In this document: positions 7,614 to 16,493 of the stretch, in pieces
Position numbering within the stretch: position 1 is the stretch's first letter
Layout of the letters: each line of letters begins with the position of its first letter
Assembly: GCA_017639935.1 (NCBI GenBank)
Contig: JAGFWP010000026.1
Location: 1-44,573, forward strand
Source: Pelagibacteraceae bacterium
GTDB lineage: Bacteria; Pseudomonadota; Alphaproteobacteria; HIMB59; GCA-002718135
Reading direction: 5' to 3'
Length of the DNA stretch: 44,573 nt
Made by a program: the position numbers and the translations under genes
Notes under the pieces: model-generated
Told to the model about the DNA's origin: nothing
The model's database searches: none
Seen by the model: only the letters and a program-made list of their open reading frames with translations

Positions 7614-8582
7614 TTATTGATCTCTAGTAAGTTCTGTCCAATTTTGCATATCGATGTTTGATCCACATAAAATAATTAAAGTGTTTTGATTTTGAAATTT
7701 GTTTTTTAAATGACCAGTTAACGCTGCGATACCAGCTACACAAGCAGGTTCTAAGGCAACTTTAAAATGCTCGAACATAAATTTCATAGATTTTTTCATC
7801 TCTTGATCTGAAACTGTTACCATTTGATTAATAACGTTTTTACAAATAGAAAAACTATATGGCATATGCAGAGGAGCACACAAACTATCTGCTATAGAAT
7901 TAATATTGACTTTTGTTAATGGCTTGTTATTTTTTATACTATCAGACAAACCTTTAGCTCCTTCCGGCTCAACACCAATAATTTTACAATGAGGAAATTT
8001 CTGACGAATAATGGATCCGACACCGGCAATTAAACCACCTCCTCCAACAGATATGATTATATTATCAATATTTTCTATCTGCTGACAAATTTCAAAACCA
8101 AGTGATGCTGTCCCCTGGATAGTAAATTTTCCATCAAAAGGATGAATAAAATAATAACCATCTATCTTTGATGCTTTTTCAGTTTCCTTAAAAGCACTAT
8201 GGGGATCTGTTAAGAATAGATTAGCATTCAAGGATTTTACTTTATTTAATCTATATTGATTAGCGCTGTCATATAAGAATATCTTATTTTTTATTGAGAA
8301 CTTGTCTGCCGCATAAGACGAAGCAATGGCATGATTTCCAGCACTAACGGCTGTTATGCCATTTTTCTTTTCATCATCCGTTAAGTTTAATACATTATTT
8401 ATTGCTCCTCTTGCTTTAAAACAACCTGAGTGTTGAAGAAATTCAAGTTTAAGAAAAAGATTAGTATTGAAAAAATCATCTAAATATGAGGAATTTTTTA
8501 CAACAGGAGTTTTGATTATATAAGGAGATAACTTTTTATAAACTTTTTCAATTTCTAAATAGTCAATCTCTTCTGGGGTCAA
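7614..8582 (-). CDS. Threonine/serine dehydratase-family PLP enzyme
   Basis: Fold-type II PLP enzyme, 322 residues, that probably eliminates ammonia from a hydroxy-amino acid such as threonine, serine or 3-hydroxyaspartate. The PLP lysine is K56 in GCFKARGA, the substrate loop is AGNHA at 81-85, and the phosphate-binding glycine loop is at 180-183 (SVGGGGLIAG). There is no C-terminal ACT regulatory domain, so it is of the short catabolic kind and not biosynthetic IlvA. The start is TTG at 8582, overlapping the TGA of the upstream gene, with AGAGG 7 nt before it. It is translationally coupled to the TerB/J-domain gene and convergent with anmK. Confidence 0.85.
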   Translation of the reverse strand: MTPEEIDYLEIEKVYKKLSPYIIKTPVVKNSSYLDDFFNTNLFLKLEFLQHSGCFKARGAINNVLNLTDDEKKNGITAVSAGNHAIASSYAADKFSIKNKIFLYDSANQYRLNKVKSLNANLFLTDPHSAFKETEKASKIDGYYFIHPFDGKFTIQGTASLGFEICQQIENIDNIIISVGGGGLIAGVGSIIRQKFPHCKIIGVEPEGAKGLSDSIKNNKPLTKVNINSIADSLCAPLHMPYSFSICKNVINQMVTVSDQEMKKSMKFMFEHFKVALEPACVAGIAALTGHLKNKFQNQNTLIILCGSNIDMQNWTELTRDQ

Positions 8583-9316
8583 TTAATGCCTCTATACTTT
8601 TTTATTTTATCATAAGCCAAATTGATTGCAGACAACTCCTTATTAGCTTGATCAACAAATTCTTGAGGCATACCTTTGGCTATTAAATTGTCAGGATGAT
8701 GTTCTTTAGTTAATAAAATCCATTTTTTTCGAATATCATCATCACTATCATCACGTTTTGCTCCTAATACTTTGTAAGGATCAGATTCCTTATCATTCAA
8801 TCTAGAATTAAAAATTCGTTGAAAATCTTTTTCACTTAAATTAAATGAATTGGATATAGATTTTAATACCTCTATTTCACTCACAGAAACATTGCCATCG
8901 GCTTCAGCTATAAAAAATAGATTATTCAATAATTCTTCAAGTATTAATTTATTATCAGAAAATAGCACTCCAACCTGATCTGCAATTTTTTCATAACCAA
9001 ACTTACTTTTTTTTGCTTCATCAAAAATTTTTGCAACTTGACTCATTTCTGTCTGTGGAATTTTAAACTTTTCCTTAAAAGCGATAATTTCATCTTTTGT
9101 AACCACTCCGTCAGACTTAGCAATTTTTGCACTTAAAATAATAATACTTAATGCAAAAATATTTTGTTTTTGTTGATTTGATATTTGATTAAAATTAAAT
9201 TTCGTTTTTTTCGATCTATCAAATACATTACCCGCCATTACACCTAGGATTGCTCCTAACGGACCTCCAATGGCAAATCCCGCAGTGCCCCCTATAATCT
9301 TTCCCCAAATACTCAT
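8579..9316 (-). CDS. TerB-like/J-domain protein (DjlA-like)
   Basis: DnaJ-type co-chaperone with three parts: a glycine-rich hydrophobic N-terminus (about residues 5-30, probable membrane contact), a TerB-like helical domain (about 50-170, with the acidic repeats KSDGVVTKDE and EADGNVSVSE), and a C-terminal J domain (about 178-245) with HPD at 207-209. This order is that of DjlA, which stimulates DnaK at the membrane. Length 245 residues versus about 270 in Escherichia coli. The ATG is at 9316; its stop overlaps the following dehydratase TTG start by 4 bp. Confidence 0.87.
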   Translation of the reverse strand: MSIWGKIIGGTAGFAIGGPLGAILGVMAGNVFDRSKKTKFNFNQISNQQKQNIFALSIIILSAKIAKSDGVVTKDEIIAFKEKFKIPQTEMSQVAKIFDEAKKSKFGYEKIADQVGVLFSDNKLILEELLNNLFFIAEADGNVSVSEIEVLKSISNSFNLSEKDFQRIFNSRLNDKESDPYKVLGAKRDDSDDDIRKKWILLTKEHHPDNLIAKGMPQEFVDQANKELSAINLAYDKIKKYRGIN

Positions 9317-9434
9317 GTTGTTAAATTAAATATTTTATATAAAAAATTGTAACTACCATCTTATATTTGCAAATTCATTAATAAGTAGCGGGAAAAATAA
9401 TAAAGTAAAAAATATTATTAATGTATTAAATAAG

Positions 9435-9460
9435 GTGTTGAAGCAATATTGCCGTAACAC
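9435..9460. repeat. 26-bp interrupted palindrome between csp and the J-domain gene
   Basis: GTGTT, 3 nt, the perfect palindrome GCAATATTGC, 3 nt, AACAC: a symmetric dyad in the 221-bp spacer. It lies about 119 bp upstream of the J-domain gene start. It could be an operator for a dimeric regulator or an RNA hairpin; there is no U-tract, so it is not an intrinsic terminator. Confidence 0.4.
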
Positions 9461-9501
9461 TTCTGAAGACGTTAATTATTTTGATTTTACATTTAAATAT
9501 A

Positions 9502-9526
9502 AATAAAAATTCAGTTAAATTTTATT
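9502..9526 (-). terminator. Probable AT-rich terminator of the cold-shock gene
   Basis: About 12 bp past the csp stop, the minus strand reads AATAAAATTT, a short loop, then GAATTTTTATT followed by TATATTT. This is an AT-only stem with one mismatch and a U-rich tail. The low G+C of the stem makes the call tentative. Confidence 0.35.
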
Positions 9527-9537
9527 GATAAGAACGT

Positions 9538-9741
9538 CTATACTTTTTTAATATTAGTCGCGTTTTCTTTACCTCTATTTTCTCCGATTTCAAAAGTAAT
9601 AGCTTCACCTTCTTGTAAAGTATCAATTCCAGCTTCCTCTAAAGCTGAAATATGAAGGAAAACATCTTTTCCTCCAGCGTCGTTTTCTATAAATCCATAA
9701 CCTTTGTTTGGATTAAACCATTTAATTTTACCTGTTGGCAT
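9538..9741 (-). CDS. Cold-shock domain protein (CspA family)
   Basis: Single-stranded nucleic-acid-binding protein and RNA chaperone, 67 residues, one cold-shock domain. RNP1 is seen as KGYGFIEN (residues 13-20) and RNP2 as DVFLHIS (26-32), after the N-terminal GKIKWFNPNKG. A strong Shine-Dalgarno (AAGGAGAAAA) lies just before the ATG at 9741. The leader is roughly 90 nt from the suggested promoter, as is usual for csp genes, and the less AT-biased codons suggest high expression. Confidence 0.96.
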   Translation of the reverse strand: MPTGKIKWFNPNKGYGFIENDAGGKDVFLHISALEEAGIDTLQEGEAITFEIGENRGKENATNIKKV

Positions 9742-9835
9742 TATTTTCTCCTTTTTTAAAATGTGTTGAGGTAGTTTTGTAAGATTTTAGCTTTTTAGTA
9801 ATAAATATAAATCTTCTCTTTAGTTAATTAAGATT

Positions 9836-9863
9836 TATTTAACAATAAATCAATTAAATGCAA
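9836..9863 (-). promoter_or_regulatory. Candidate promoter of the cold-shock gene
   Basis: Minus strand: TTGCAT (9863-9858), 16-nt spacer, TAAATA (9841-9836). This would give a leader of about 90 nt before the csp ATG. Both hexamers are imperfect, and AT-rich DNA yields such matches by chance. Confidence 0.35.
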
Positions 9864-9895
9864 GTCATTTATCTAGTGATTTAGTAAATTTTATA

Positions 9896-11704
9896 CTATT
9901 CAAATATAGGTATAATTACCATTTTATTAACATCAACTAGCCCTTTATTTGTAAGTCTTACATTGGGGATTACTGATAAAGACAATAAATTAAAACCCAT
10001 ATAAGCTAGAGAACAACCTGATTTAGTCCATTTTTCTTTAAATAATCTATTGTCTTCAGCTACTTCAGAAGCTTTTTTATCAGAAAGTAATCCCGCTATA
10101 GGTAATTTAACCTTTGATATTAATTTTCCATTATTTACGATAACTATTCCTCCTTGGCTTTCATTAACTAATTCAACAGCTAATTTCATATCTTTTTCAT
10201 TCATTCCGGATACAATTATATTGTGGGCATCATGTCCTACACTACTAGCCACTGCTCCTGATTTTAAATTAAAATTTTTGATAAAACCATGAGCGAAGTC
10301 ACCATTTTTTCCATGTCTTTCTATTACACATAAATGACACAAATTATGAGAAATTAATATTTCATTCCAAGATTTTGGTTTCTTATTAATTTTTATAGTT
10401 TCTAGAAATGTCATTATTCCAGGAAGCTTAGTATTAATAACATTAATATAAAAATTTTCTTTATCAGGAATGGATGGAACAAGTTTAATTTGTTTTGGAA
10501 TTATTACAGTTTCATATGCTTTTCGGGGATATAAATATCTATTATTAGATAATTGTTTATCTAAAAAAGGTGTAATTTTTTTATTTTCTACAACCAATCG
10601 TCCCCCTAACCAAGTATTATGAACATTCAAATCATCATCCAGCATTACAACATCTGCTCTTCTACTATGCCCTAAAGCTCCATAATCTCTATCAATGTTA
10701 AAACGAGTTGCTGGATGAAGTGATCCCAAAGACCAAGAGGTTGCTTTGGTCATTCCTAACTTATTAGCTTGTCTGACAACCCAGTCTAATCCAAAATTAA
10801 ATAAATCATCTGCATCCCTGTCATCAGTGCAAACACATATTCTTTTTGGATTTGCTCCAAGTTCAGTTATTATTTTAATGGCCTCTGGTAAGCTATTCCA
10901 GGGAGTTTTTGGATTTCCTCCTCTTAAAAAAATCCACAAACCAGCTTCTAATAAATCATTAGTAAATAATTTTTCTTCTGCTTCATGCGTGTCAGTAACA
11001 CCGCTAGCAGCATACGCAGCTACAAACTCTCTTCCAAATACATGTCCGCTCACAGGAAGATTTCTTTTTAAAGTTTCTTCTATAATTGCGTGAGATCTTG
11101 GATCTCCATTACATACTGAAACAAAATCCATTTTTTCACCCAATCCAAGTATCTCGGGCCACTTATCAAATAATTCTGCTGCTTTCTTGGGTGTAAGTTC
11201 TCCTCCCGAGGTTTCTAAAGTGTCATTTGTTGCGGGGATAGTACTAGGCAGAGTTAAAAAAATTGATAAGGGCGCTTGACGACAATCCTCAAGCATCCAT
11301 TCAATGCCTTCTACATCACAAACATTGCCAATTTCATGTGAATCACAAAAAATAGTTGTTGTGCCATTTAATAATGCTGCTTCAGAATACGCACAGGCGG
11401 TCATCATACTGCTTTCAATATGCATATGTGGATCTATTAATCCTGGTGCTAAAATATTGTTGTTAACATCATAAATATTTAAATCTTTTTTATTAAAAAC
11501 ATTTGCAGATTCACCATTATTTTTAATGCAAGCTATTCTTCCTTTAGAAATCCAAACTTCCCTAGCTTCAATTATTCTATCTGTATAAGCTGATAATATT
11601 CTTGCATTTGATAAGATCAATTCAGGTTCTATTTTGTTAGAAGCAACCTTTGATAGATGTTTAGAAGAATTAGATAGATCTGGGACTGAAAATCTTGTTA
11701 TCAT
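9896..11704 (-). CDS. ade: Adenine deaminase
   Basis: Metal-dependent amidohydrolase that converts adenine to hypoxanthine and ammonia; purine salvage and nitrogen release. It has 602 residues, the normal length for Ade. The metal-binding motif APGLIDPHMHIESSMM lies at residues 86-101 (H93 and H95), HEIGNVCDVEGI follows, then GHVFGREF, and the C-terminal Ade domain has SVGHDAHNIIVSG. It is distinct from adenosine-deaminase-fold enzymes. It starts at ATG 11704, divergent from the MATE gene (75 bp between starts). A C-terminal domain with GGIVIVNNGK completes the family pattern. Confidence 0.96.
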   Translation of the reverse strand: MITRFSVPDLSNSSKHLSKVASNKIEPELILSNARILSAYTDRIIEAREVWISKGRIACIKNNGESANVFNKKDLNIYDVNNNILAPGLIDPHMHIESSMMTACAYSEAALLNGTTTIFCDSHEIGNVCDVEGIEWMLEDCRQAPLSIFLTLPSTIPATNDTLETSGGELTPKKAAELFDKWPEILGLGEKMDFVSVCNGDPRSHAIIEETLKRNLPVSGHVFGREFVAAYAASGVTDTHEAEEKLFTNDLLEAGLWIFLRGGNPKTPWNSLPEAIKIITELGANPKRICVCTDDRDADDLFNFGLDWVVRQANKLGMTKATSWSLGSLHPATRFNIDRDYGALGHSRRADVVMLDDDLNVHNTWLGGRLVVENKKITPFLDKQLSNNRYLYPRKAYETVIIPKQIKLVPSIPDKENFYINVINTKLPGIMTFLETIKINKKPKSWNEILISHNLCHLCVIERHGKNGDFAHGFIKNFNLKSGAVASSVGHDAHNIIVSGMNEKDMKLAVELVNESQGGIVIVNNGKLISKVKLPIAGLLSDKKASEVAEDNRLFKEKWTKSGCSLAYMGFNLLSLSVIPNVRLTNKGLVDVNKMVIIPIFE

Positions 11705-11779
11705 ATTAAATATTTTATATTATTTCGTTGCTACCAATAATTAAATAAATAATCTAAAGAGTAGCAAATTATTTAAATT

Positions 11780-13180
11780 ATGTCTTTTCTTAATTATTTT
11801 AAAAAAATTGATAAAAAATCTCCATCACTTTTAGAGGATCCAATTAGTCAATTATTCGTCAGAATAGCAGTCCCCTCAAGTGTTGGTACAGTTTTTATGA
11901 CATTATACAATGTAGTTGATACATTTTTCGCCGGTAAAATTTCAGCTGAAGCTCTTGCTGCACTTGCCCAAACATTTCCAGTTTATTTCATTATAATTGC
12001 TATCGGTGTGGGTTTAAGCATAGGGACAACTTCTTTGATATCAAACGCAATTGGTGAAAAAAAAGATAAACAAGCTTCATTTTTTTTTGCACAATCAATA
12101 CTATTATCAATCGTCACTGCCACTTTTGTTACTTTATTAGGAATATTCATTGGCCCTCGTATTATTTTTGCAATGAACGACAGCTTGGTATTATTAAATT
12201 TATCAATGGATTATCTTAATATAATTTTTTTAGGATCAATTTTTATTTTTATTCAAATGTCTGTTAATTCATTGTTAACGGCTATAGGTGATACAAAAAG
12301 TAATAGAAATGTCTTAATCTTCAGTTTTTTCTTGAATATAATTCTCAACCCACTTTTTATATTTGGATACGGGTTAATCCCTGCAATGGGCATAAAAGGG
12401 ATTGCCTTATCAACAATTGTATCTCAATTCATTGGTGTAATATATATAATCCACAAAGTCTCTAGAACTTATCTAAGTGAACACATTTATCCAAAATATT
12501 TTTTACCTAATTTTAAGATTCTAAAAGATTTATTAACACAAGGTATTCCAGCCTCATTGGGCATGATGATGATTAGTGTGGGTGTTTTTATAATATTGTT
12601 TTTTATTGGTCAATTTGGTGATCTGGCAATTGCAGGTTACGGTACTGCTATACGTTATGAACAGTTATACCTTTTGCCAGTTTTAGGTCTAAACACAGCT
12701 GTTCTTGCAATGGTGGGTCAAAATTACGGAGCAAAAAAAATTATCAGGGTTAACAAAATTTATAATAAAGCACTTTTATATGGTTGTGGTTTTATGTTTG
12801 TTAGTGGATTTATTATATTTTTCACAGCTGATTTTGCAGTAAATTTATTCACTGATAATAAAGAAGTAATTATATATGGAACTACGTATTTAAAAATTAC
12901 AGCATTAATGGCACCCATATATCCAATATTTTTTATTAGTAATGCTCTTATCCAAGGTTTAAAGAAAGCAAATATAGTAATGTATTTAACCCTGTTTAGA
13001 ATGGTAATTTTACCAATATCACTTTTATGGTTTTTAATATTTTATCTTAATTCTTCATATGCTTTTGTTTTTTGGGGACTTTTAATAATAAATTTGTTTT
13101 TTGGAATTTTTGTTTTTATTTTCACAAAATTATTAATAAAAAAGGAATTGATAAATAATTTTAATAAAAGAAGGATTTAA
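11780..13180 (+). CDS. MATE-family multidrug/metabolite efflux transporter
   Basis: Inner-membrane antiporter of the MATE family, 466 residues with about twelve membrane segments in two MatE halves. The first half starts near residue 25 (LFVRIAVPSSVGTVFMTLYN, then DTFFAGKISAEALAAL) and the second near 245 (LTQGIPASLGMMMISVG). GAKKIIRVNK after the seventh segments is a family feature. Substrate unknown. Its last codons overlap the convergent pcm gene by 4 bp. Confidence 0.92.
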   Translation: MSFLNYFKKIDKKSPSLLEDPISQLFVRIAVPSSVGTVFMTLYNVVDTFFAGKISAEALAALAQTFPVYFIIIAIGVGLSIGTTSLISNAIGEKKDKQASFFFAQSILLSIVTATFVTLLGIFIGPRIIFAMNDSLVLLNLSMDYLNIIFLGSIFIFIQMSVNSLLTAIGDTKSNRNVLIFSFFLNIILNPLFIFGYGLIPAMGIKGIALSTIVSQFIGVIYIIHKVSRTYLSEHIYPKYFLPNFKILKDLLTQGIPASLGMMMISVGVFIILFFIGQFGDLAIAGYGTAIRYEQLYLLPVLGLNTAVLAMVGQNYGAKKIIRVNKIYNKALLYGCGFMFVSGFIIFFTADFAVNLFTDNKEVIIYGTTYLKITALMAPIYPIFFISNALIQGLKKANIVMYLTLFRMVILPISLLWFLIFYLNSSYAFVFWGLLIINLFFGIFVFIFTKLLIKKELINNFNKRRI

Positions 13181-13806
13181 TCCTTCATTCCTGTTAAATT
13201 TGGAACAAATAAAACATCTGATAATTTTTCTATTTCTATCTTGTTATTAATTTTAATAAATTTTTTTAATATTTGTTTTGATCCTCTTATTATTGGAGCT
13301 ACAATAACTCCTTTATCTTTTAAACAATCAAAGAATTTTTCAGTAATATCTTCGGTTGCTGCTGTAAATATTATTCTATCAAATGGATTCTGTTCAGGCC
13401 AACCTAAATTTCCATCTCCATGTTTTGTTACTATATTTGTCAGTTTTAATTTTTTAAATATATTTTCTGCGCCAACTAATAATGATTTTATTCTTTCTAT
13501 TGTGTAAACTCTTCTGGAAAGGAAAGAAAGTGCAGATGTTTGATATCCACTACCTGTCCCAATCTCCAATACTTTATGTTTCTTATTTAAATCCAAAGAT
13601 TGTGTCATAAGAGCAACAATATACGGTTGGCTAATTGTTTGCTCTCTGTCAATAGGTAATGCTATGTTTTCATATGCTTGATGACGAAAATTTTTTGAAA
13701 TAAAAATCTCTCTTGGTATTTTTTCTATTACTGATAGAACATCAGGATCAGTGATACCCCAATTTCTTAATTCAAGAGTAAGTCTTATTTTTCTTACATC
13801 AAGCAC
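13177..13806 (-). CDS. pcm: Protein-L-isoaspartate O-methyltransferase
   Basis: SAM-dependent repair enzyme that methylates isoaspartyl residues in damaged proteins. It has 209 residues. The family segment IDREQTISQPYIVALMTQ lies at about 52-69, and SAM motif I reads VLEIGTGSGYQTSALSFL at about 80-97. The start is GTG at 13806, which shares one base with the serS stop (TAGTG), so it is coupled to serS. In other alphaproteobacteria surE lies between serS and pcm; here it is absent. Confidence 0.93.
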   Translation of the reverse strand: MLDVRKIRLTLELRNWGITDPDVLSVIEKIPREIFISKNFRHQAYENIALPIDREQTISQPYIVALMTQSLDLNKKHKVLEIGTGSGYQTSALSFLSRRVYTIERIKSLLVGAENIFKKLKLTNIVTKHGDGNLGWPEQNPFDRIIFTAATEDITEKFFDCLKDKGVIVAPIIRGSKQILKKFIKINNKIEIEKLSDVLFVPNLTGMKD

Positions 13807-15068
13807 TAGGTTATTGTTGTTTGACCATTAAAATATTTTTGAAGAACTTTTGGAATTTCTACATTTCCATCAGCTGTCTGATAATTTTCCAAAATAGCAA
13901 TTAAGGTTCTGCCTACAGCTAACCCAGAGCCATTGAGTGTATGTACAAAATCATTTTTATTTTCATTCTTATATTTGGCATTCATTCTTCTTGCTTGAAA
14001 ATCACCGCAATTAGAGCAACTTGAAATTTCTCTATAAGCATTTTCACCTGGTAACCAGACTTCAATATCGTAAGTTTTATTAGCTGCAAAGCCCATATCA
14101 CCTGTGCATAATGTCATTACACGATAATGGATATTTAAATCTTGTAATATGCTTTCAGCAGAAGATAACATTCTCTCCAATTCTTGCTTAGAATCTTCTG
14201 GAGTTGTGATTGAAACTAACTCCACCTTTGTAAATTGGTGCTGTCGAAGCATTCCTCTTGTATCTTTACCTGCTGCTCCTGCTTCTGATCGAAAACAGGG
14301 AGTATAAGAGGTGACTCTCATAGGCAATTCTTTTTCATTGATAATTTGCTCTCTGACTAGATTGGTCAAAGGAACTTCAGCAGTTGGAATTAGCCAGTGA
14401 GAATCCCCCGCGGTAAACAAATCTTCACCGAATTTAGGAAGGTTCCCTGTTCCAAATAATGCGTCATCCTTTACTAAATAAGGAACATTCATTTCTGTAT
14501 AACCGTTCTCGATTGTATGTTTATCTAACATAAATTGAGAAATAGCTCTTTCTAATTTTGCAAGCATTCCTTGAAGAACAACAAAACGAGATCCTGATAG
14601 TTTAGAAGCTAAGTCGAAATCCATTAAATTAAGATTTTCACCTATTTCAAAATGTCTTTTAGTTTTAAATGTAAATTTTGGTTTGTCCCCCCATATTTTA
14701 TATTGAGTATTGTTTTTTTCATTATCACCAACTGGAACATCTTTTGAAGGAAGATTAGGAATTCTACACAAAATTGCGCTTAGCTCATCCTCTTTAATTT
14801 TTTCTAACTCTTTTAAACTAGAAATTTGATCTTTTAGCTTTTCTACTTTTTTGATAATAACTGTAGCATCTTTTTTTTTAGATTTAATTTCTCCAATTTT
14901 TTTGGAAAGAATATTTCTTTCGGCTAAAATATTTTGTAATACAGTTTGAGTATTTCGTCTTTCCTCATCAATTTTATTTATTTTTTCAGCACAGTTCGTT
15001 AACCCTCTCAATTTGATTCTATTATCAAATTCCACAGGGTTTGTTCTTATAAAATTTATATCATGCAT
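13806..15068 (-). CDS. serS: Seryl-tRNA synthetase
   Basis: Class II aminoacyl-tRNA synthetase, 420 residues. An N-terminal coiled-coil tRNA-binding arm spans about residues 25-105 (rich in Lys, Glu and Ile). The catalytic core has LIPTAEVPLTNL, motif 2 FRSEAGAAGKDTRGMLRQHQF and motif 3 GSGLAVGRTLIAILENYQ near the C-terminus. ATG at 15068. It follows tatC by 12 bp in the conserved tat-serS order. Confidence 0.97.
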   Translation of the reverse strand: MHDINFIRTNPVEFDNRIKLRGLTNCAEKINKIDEERRNTQTVLQNILAERNILSKKIGEIKSKKKDATVIIKKVEKLKDQISSLKELEKIKEDELSAILCRIPNLPSKDVPVGDNEKNNTQYKIWGDKPKFTFKTKRHFEIGENLNLMDFDLASKLSGSRFVVLQGMLAKLERAISQFMLDKHTIENGYTEMNVPYLVKDDALFGTGNLPKFGEDLFTAGDSHWLIPTAEVPLTNLVREQIINEKELPMRVTSYTPCFRSEAGAAGKDTRGMLRQHQFTKVELVSITTPEDSKQELERMLSSAESILQDLNIHYRVMTLCTGDMGFAANKTYDIEVWLPGENAYREISSCSNCGDFQARRMNAKYKNENKNDFVHTLNGSGLAVGRTLIAILENYQTADGNVEIPKVLQKYFNGQTTIT

Positions 15069-15080
15069 ATTGATATTGAT

Positions 15081-15842
15081 TTAATCGTTTCTGTTCTTTT
15101 CTATAATTTTAGCTAAATAAATTGAAATTTCATATAAAAATATAATTGGCAAAGCTAGGCTAATTTGACTAAAAGGATCAGGTGGCGTTAAAAAAGCAGC
15201 TGCTAGAAAGGCTGTAACTATCGCATATTTCCTGGATTTTTTTAGTGTTTTATAAGCAACTAGATTAGCTTTTGCCAACAATGTAATTACTACAGGAAGT
15301 TGAAAAGCGAGACCGAAAGCAAATATAAATCTCATCATAAGATTTAAATATTCTCCCATTTTAGCCTCTAATCTAATGGGTATTCCAGTAGAATTCATAT
15401 TTTGATATGAAAGAAAAAACTTCCAAGCTACAGGTGCGATAAGGTAATAAACCATTGAGCCGCCAGCAAAAAAAAGGACTGGGGTAGCTATTAAGAACGG
15501 TAAGAAAGCTTTTTTTTCTTTTGTATATAATCCGGGGGCGATAAATTTCCATATTTGAATAGCTATTAATGGAAATGAAAAAAAGAGAGCGAAGAAAAAA
15601 GCTATTCTTAATTCAGTAAAGAAAGCTTCTTGTAAGGCGGTGTAAATAAAACCTTGACCATTTTCAGTGTCTAACAAACCTACCAGAGGTCTAGCTAAAA
15701 ATGCAAAGAGATTTTCAGCAAAATAAAAACAAATAACAAAAATGATGATTATATAAACAAAGCTCCACAATAATCTTTTTCTTAATTCAGTAATATGATC
15801 TATTAAAGTCATTTCTTTAAGCTTGGATTTACTGTCATCCAT
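15081..15842 (-). CDS. tatC: Sec-independent protein translocase subunit TatC
   Basis: Core receptor of the twin-arginine translocase, 253 residues, six membrane segments. The N-terminal cytoplasmic motif LIDHITELRKRLLWS lies at about residues 13-27. The first periplasmic loop leads to RIAFFFALFFSFPLIAIQIW, the phenylalanine-rich second helix; FLTPPDPFSQ precedes the last helices. Four bp separate it from tatB. The complete tatA-tatB-tatC set shows that folded, cofactor-bearing proteins are exported. Confidence 0.96.
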   Translation of the reverse strand: MDDSKSKLKEMTLIDHITELRKRLLWSFVYIIIIFVICFYFAENLFAFLARPLVGLLDTENGQGFIYTALQEAFFTELRIAFFFALFFSFPLIAIQIWKFIAPGLYTKEKKAFLPFLIATPVLFFAGGSMVYYLIAPVAWKFFLSYQNMNSTGIPIRLEAKMGEYLNLMMRFIFAFGLAFQLPVVITLLAKANLVAYKTLKKSRKYAIVTAFLAAAFLTPPDPFSQISLALPIIFLYEISIYLAKIIEKNRND

Positions 15843-15846
15843 ATTA

Positions 15847-16182
15847 TTATTTTTTTTCTTGATCGTTTGAACTTAAATCTTTAATTTCTTTTTCAAAAAC
15901 TTCAGCTGTATCTTTTATAGTTTCTAAATCTTTTTTTATCTCTTGGGTTGGATCCAAATCTTTTTTGATGTTTTTTATTTCTGAAATTGAATCTTTAACA
16001 TCTTTAAGATCACCTTCTTCTGCAATGTCATTAAGTGATTTTTTGAATTCTCTAGAAATCTTTTTAATTGATTTAGAGAAAGAGCCAATTTGTTTTAAAA
16101 GATTGGGTATTTCTTTCGGGCCGACAATAATTACTATTATTATTACTGTTAGTGCTATTTCAGACCAACCAAAAGAAAACAT
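15847..16182 (-). CDS. tatB: Sec-independent protein translocase subunit TatB
   Basis: Membrane component of the TatBC receptor, 111 residues. It has an N-terminal membrane helix (residues 2-22) starting FSFGWSEIALTVIIIVIIVGPKEIP, where the E8 and GP positions are typical for TatB, then an amphipathic helix (KQIGSFSKSIKKISREFKK) and a charged, coiled-coil-like tail. Five bp after tatA and 4 bp before tatC. Confidence 0.93.
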   Translation of the reverse strand: MFSFGWSEIALTVIIIVIIVGPKEIPNLLKQIGSFSKSIKKISREFKKSLNDIAEEGDLKDVKDSISEIKNIKKDLDPTQEIKKDLETIKDTAEVFEKEIKDLSSNDQEKK

Positions 16183-16187
16183 TTGTA

Positions 16188-16379
16188 TTATTTATCTTCG
16201 TCAGTCTTTTTCTCAATGTTAGTATCTTCTTTTTTCTCTTCTTCGGTCATTCCTCGTTTGAATGACTTAATGCCTTTAGCCATATCTCCCATCAATTGGG
16301 GAATCTTTCCACGGCCAAATAAAAGAAGTACAATAACTAGTACTATAAGAAGTTGCCATATAGATGGTGTCATAATCAT
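16188..16379 (-). CDS. tatA: Sec-independent protein translocase subunit TatA
   Basis: Pore-forming Tat subunit, 63 residues. A single N-terminal helix ([20 protein letters not shown]) ends at the [23 protein letters not shown] amphipathic segment, the TatA hallmark, followed by an acidic tail. ATG at 16379 or the second Met two codons later (16373) are both possible. First gene of the tat group; a 114-bp spacer separates it from scpB upstream. Confidence 0.94.
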   Translation of the reverse strand: MIMTPSIWQLLIVLVIVLLLFGRGKIPQLMGDMAKGIKSFKRGMTEEEKKEDTNIEKKTDEDK

Positions 16380-16493
16380 TTTCTCCTATAAATAAACGCT
16401 CATAGCGTAAAAGACGAAAAAAATAAATCTTTGATTTAGAAGAAGATGCGGGGTAAAAAATAGTTTTTATTAATGTATTATGGTTAAAATTGC

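Noticed and set aside
10050-11093. Two plus-strand open frames inside adenine deaminase
   Set aside because: They are shadows of the ade codons; the deaminase motifs lie on the minus strand.
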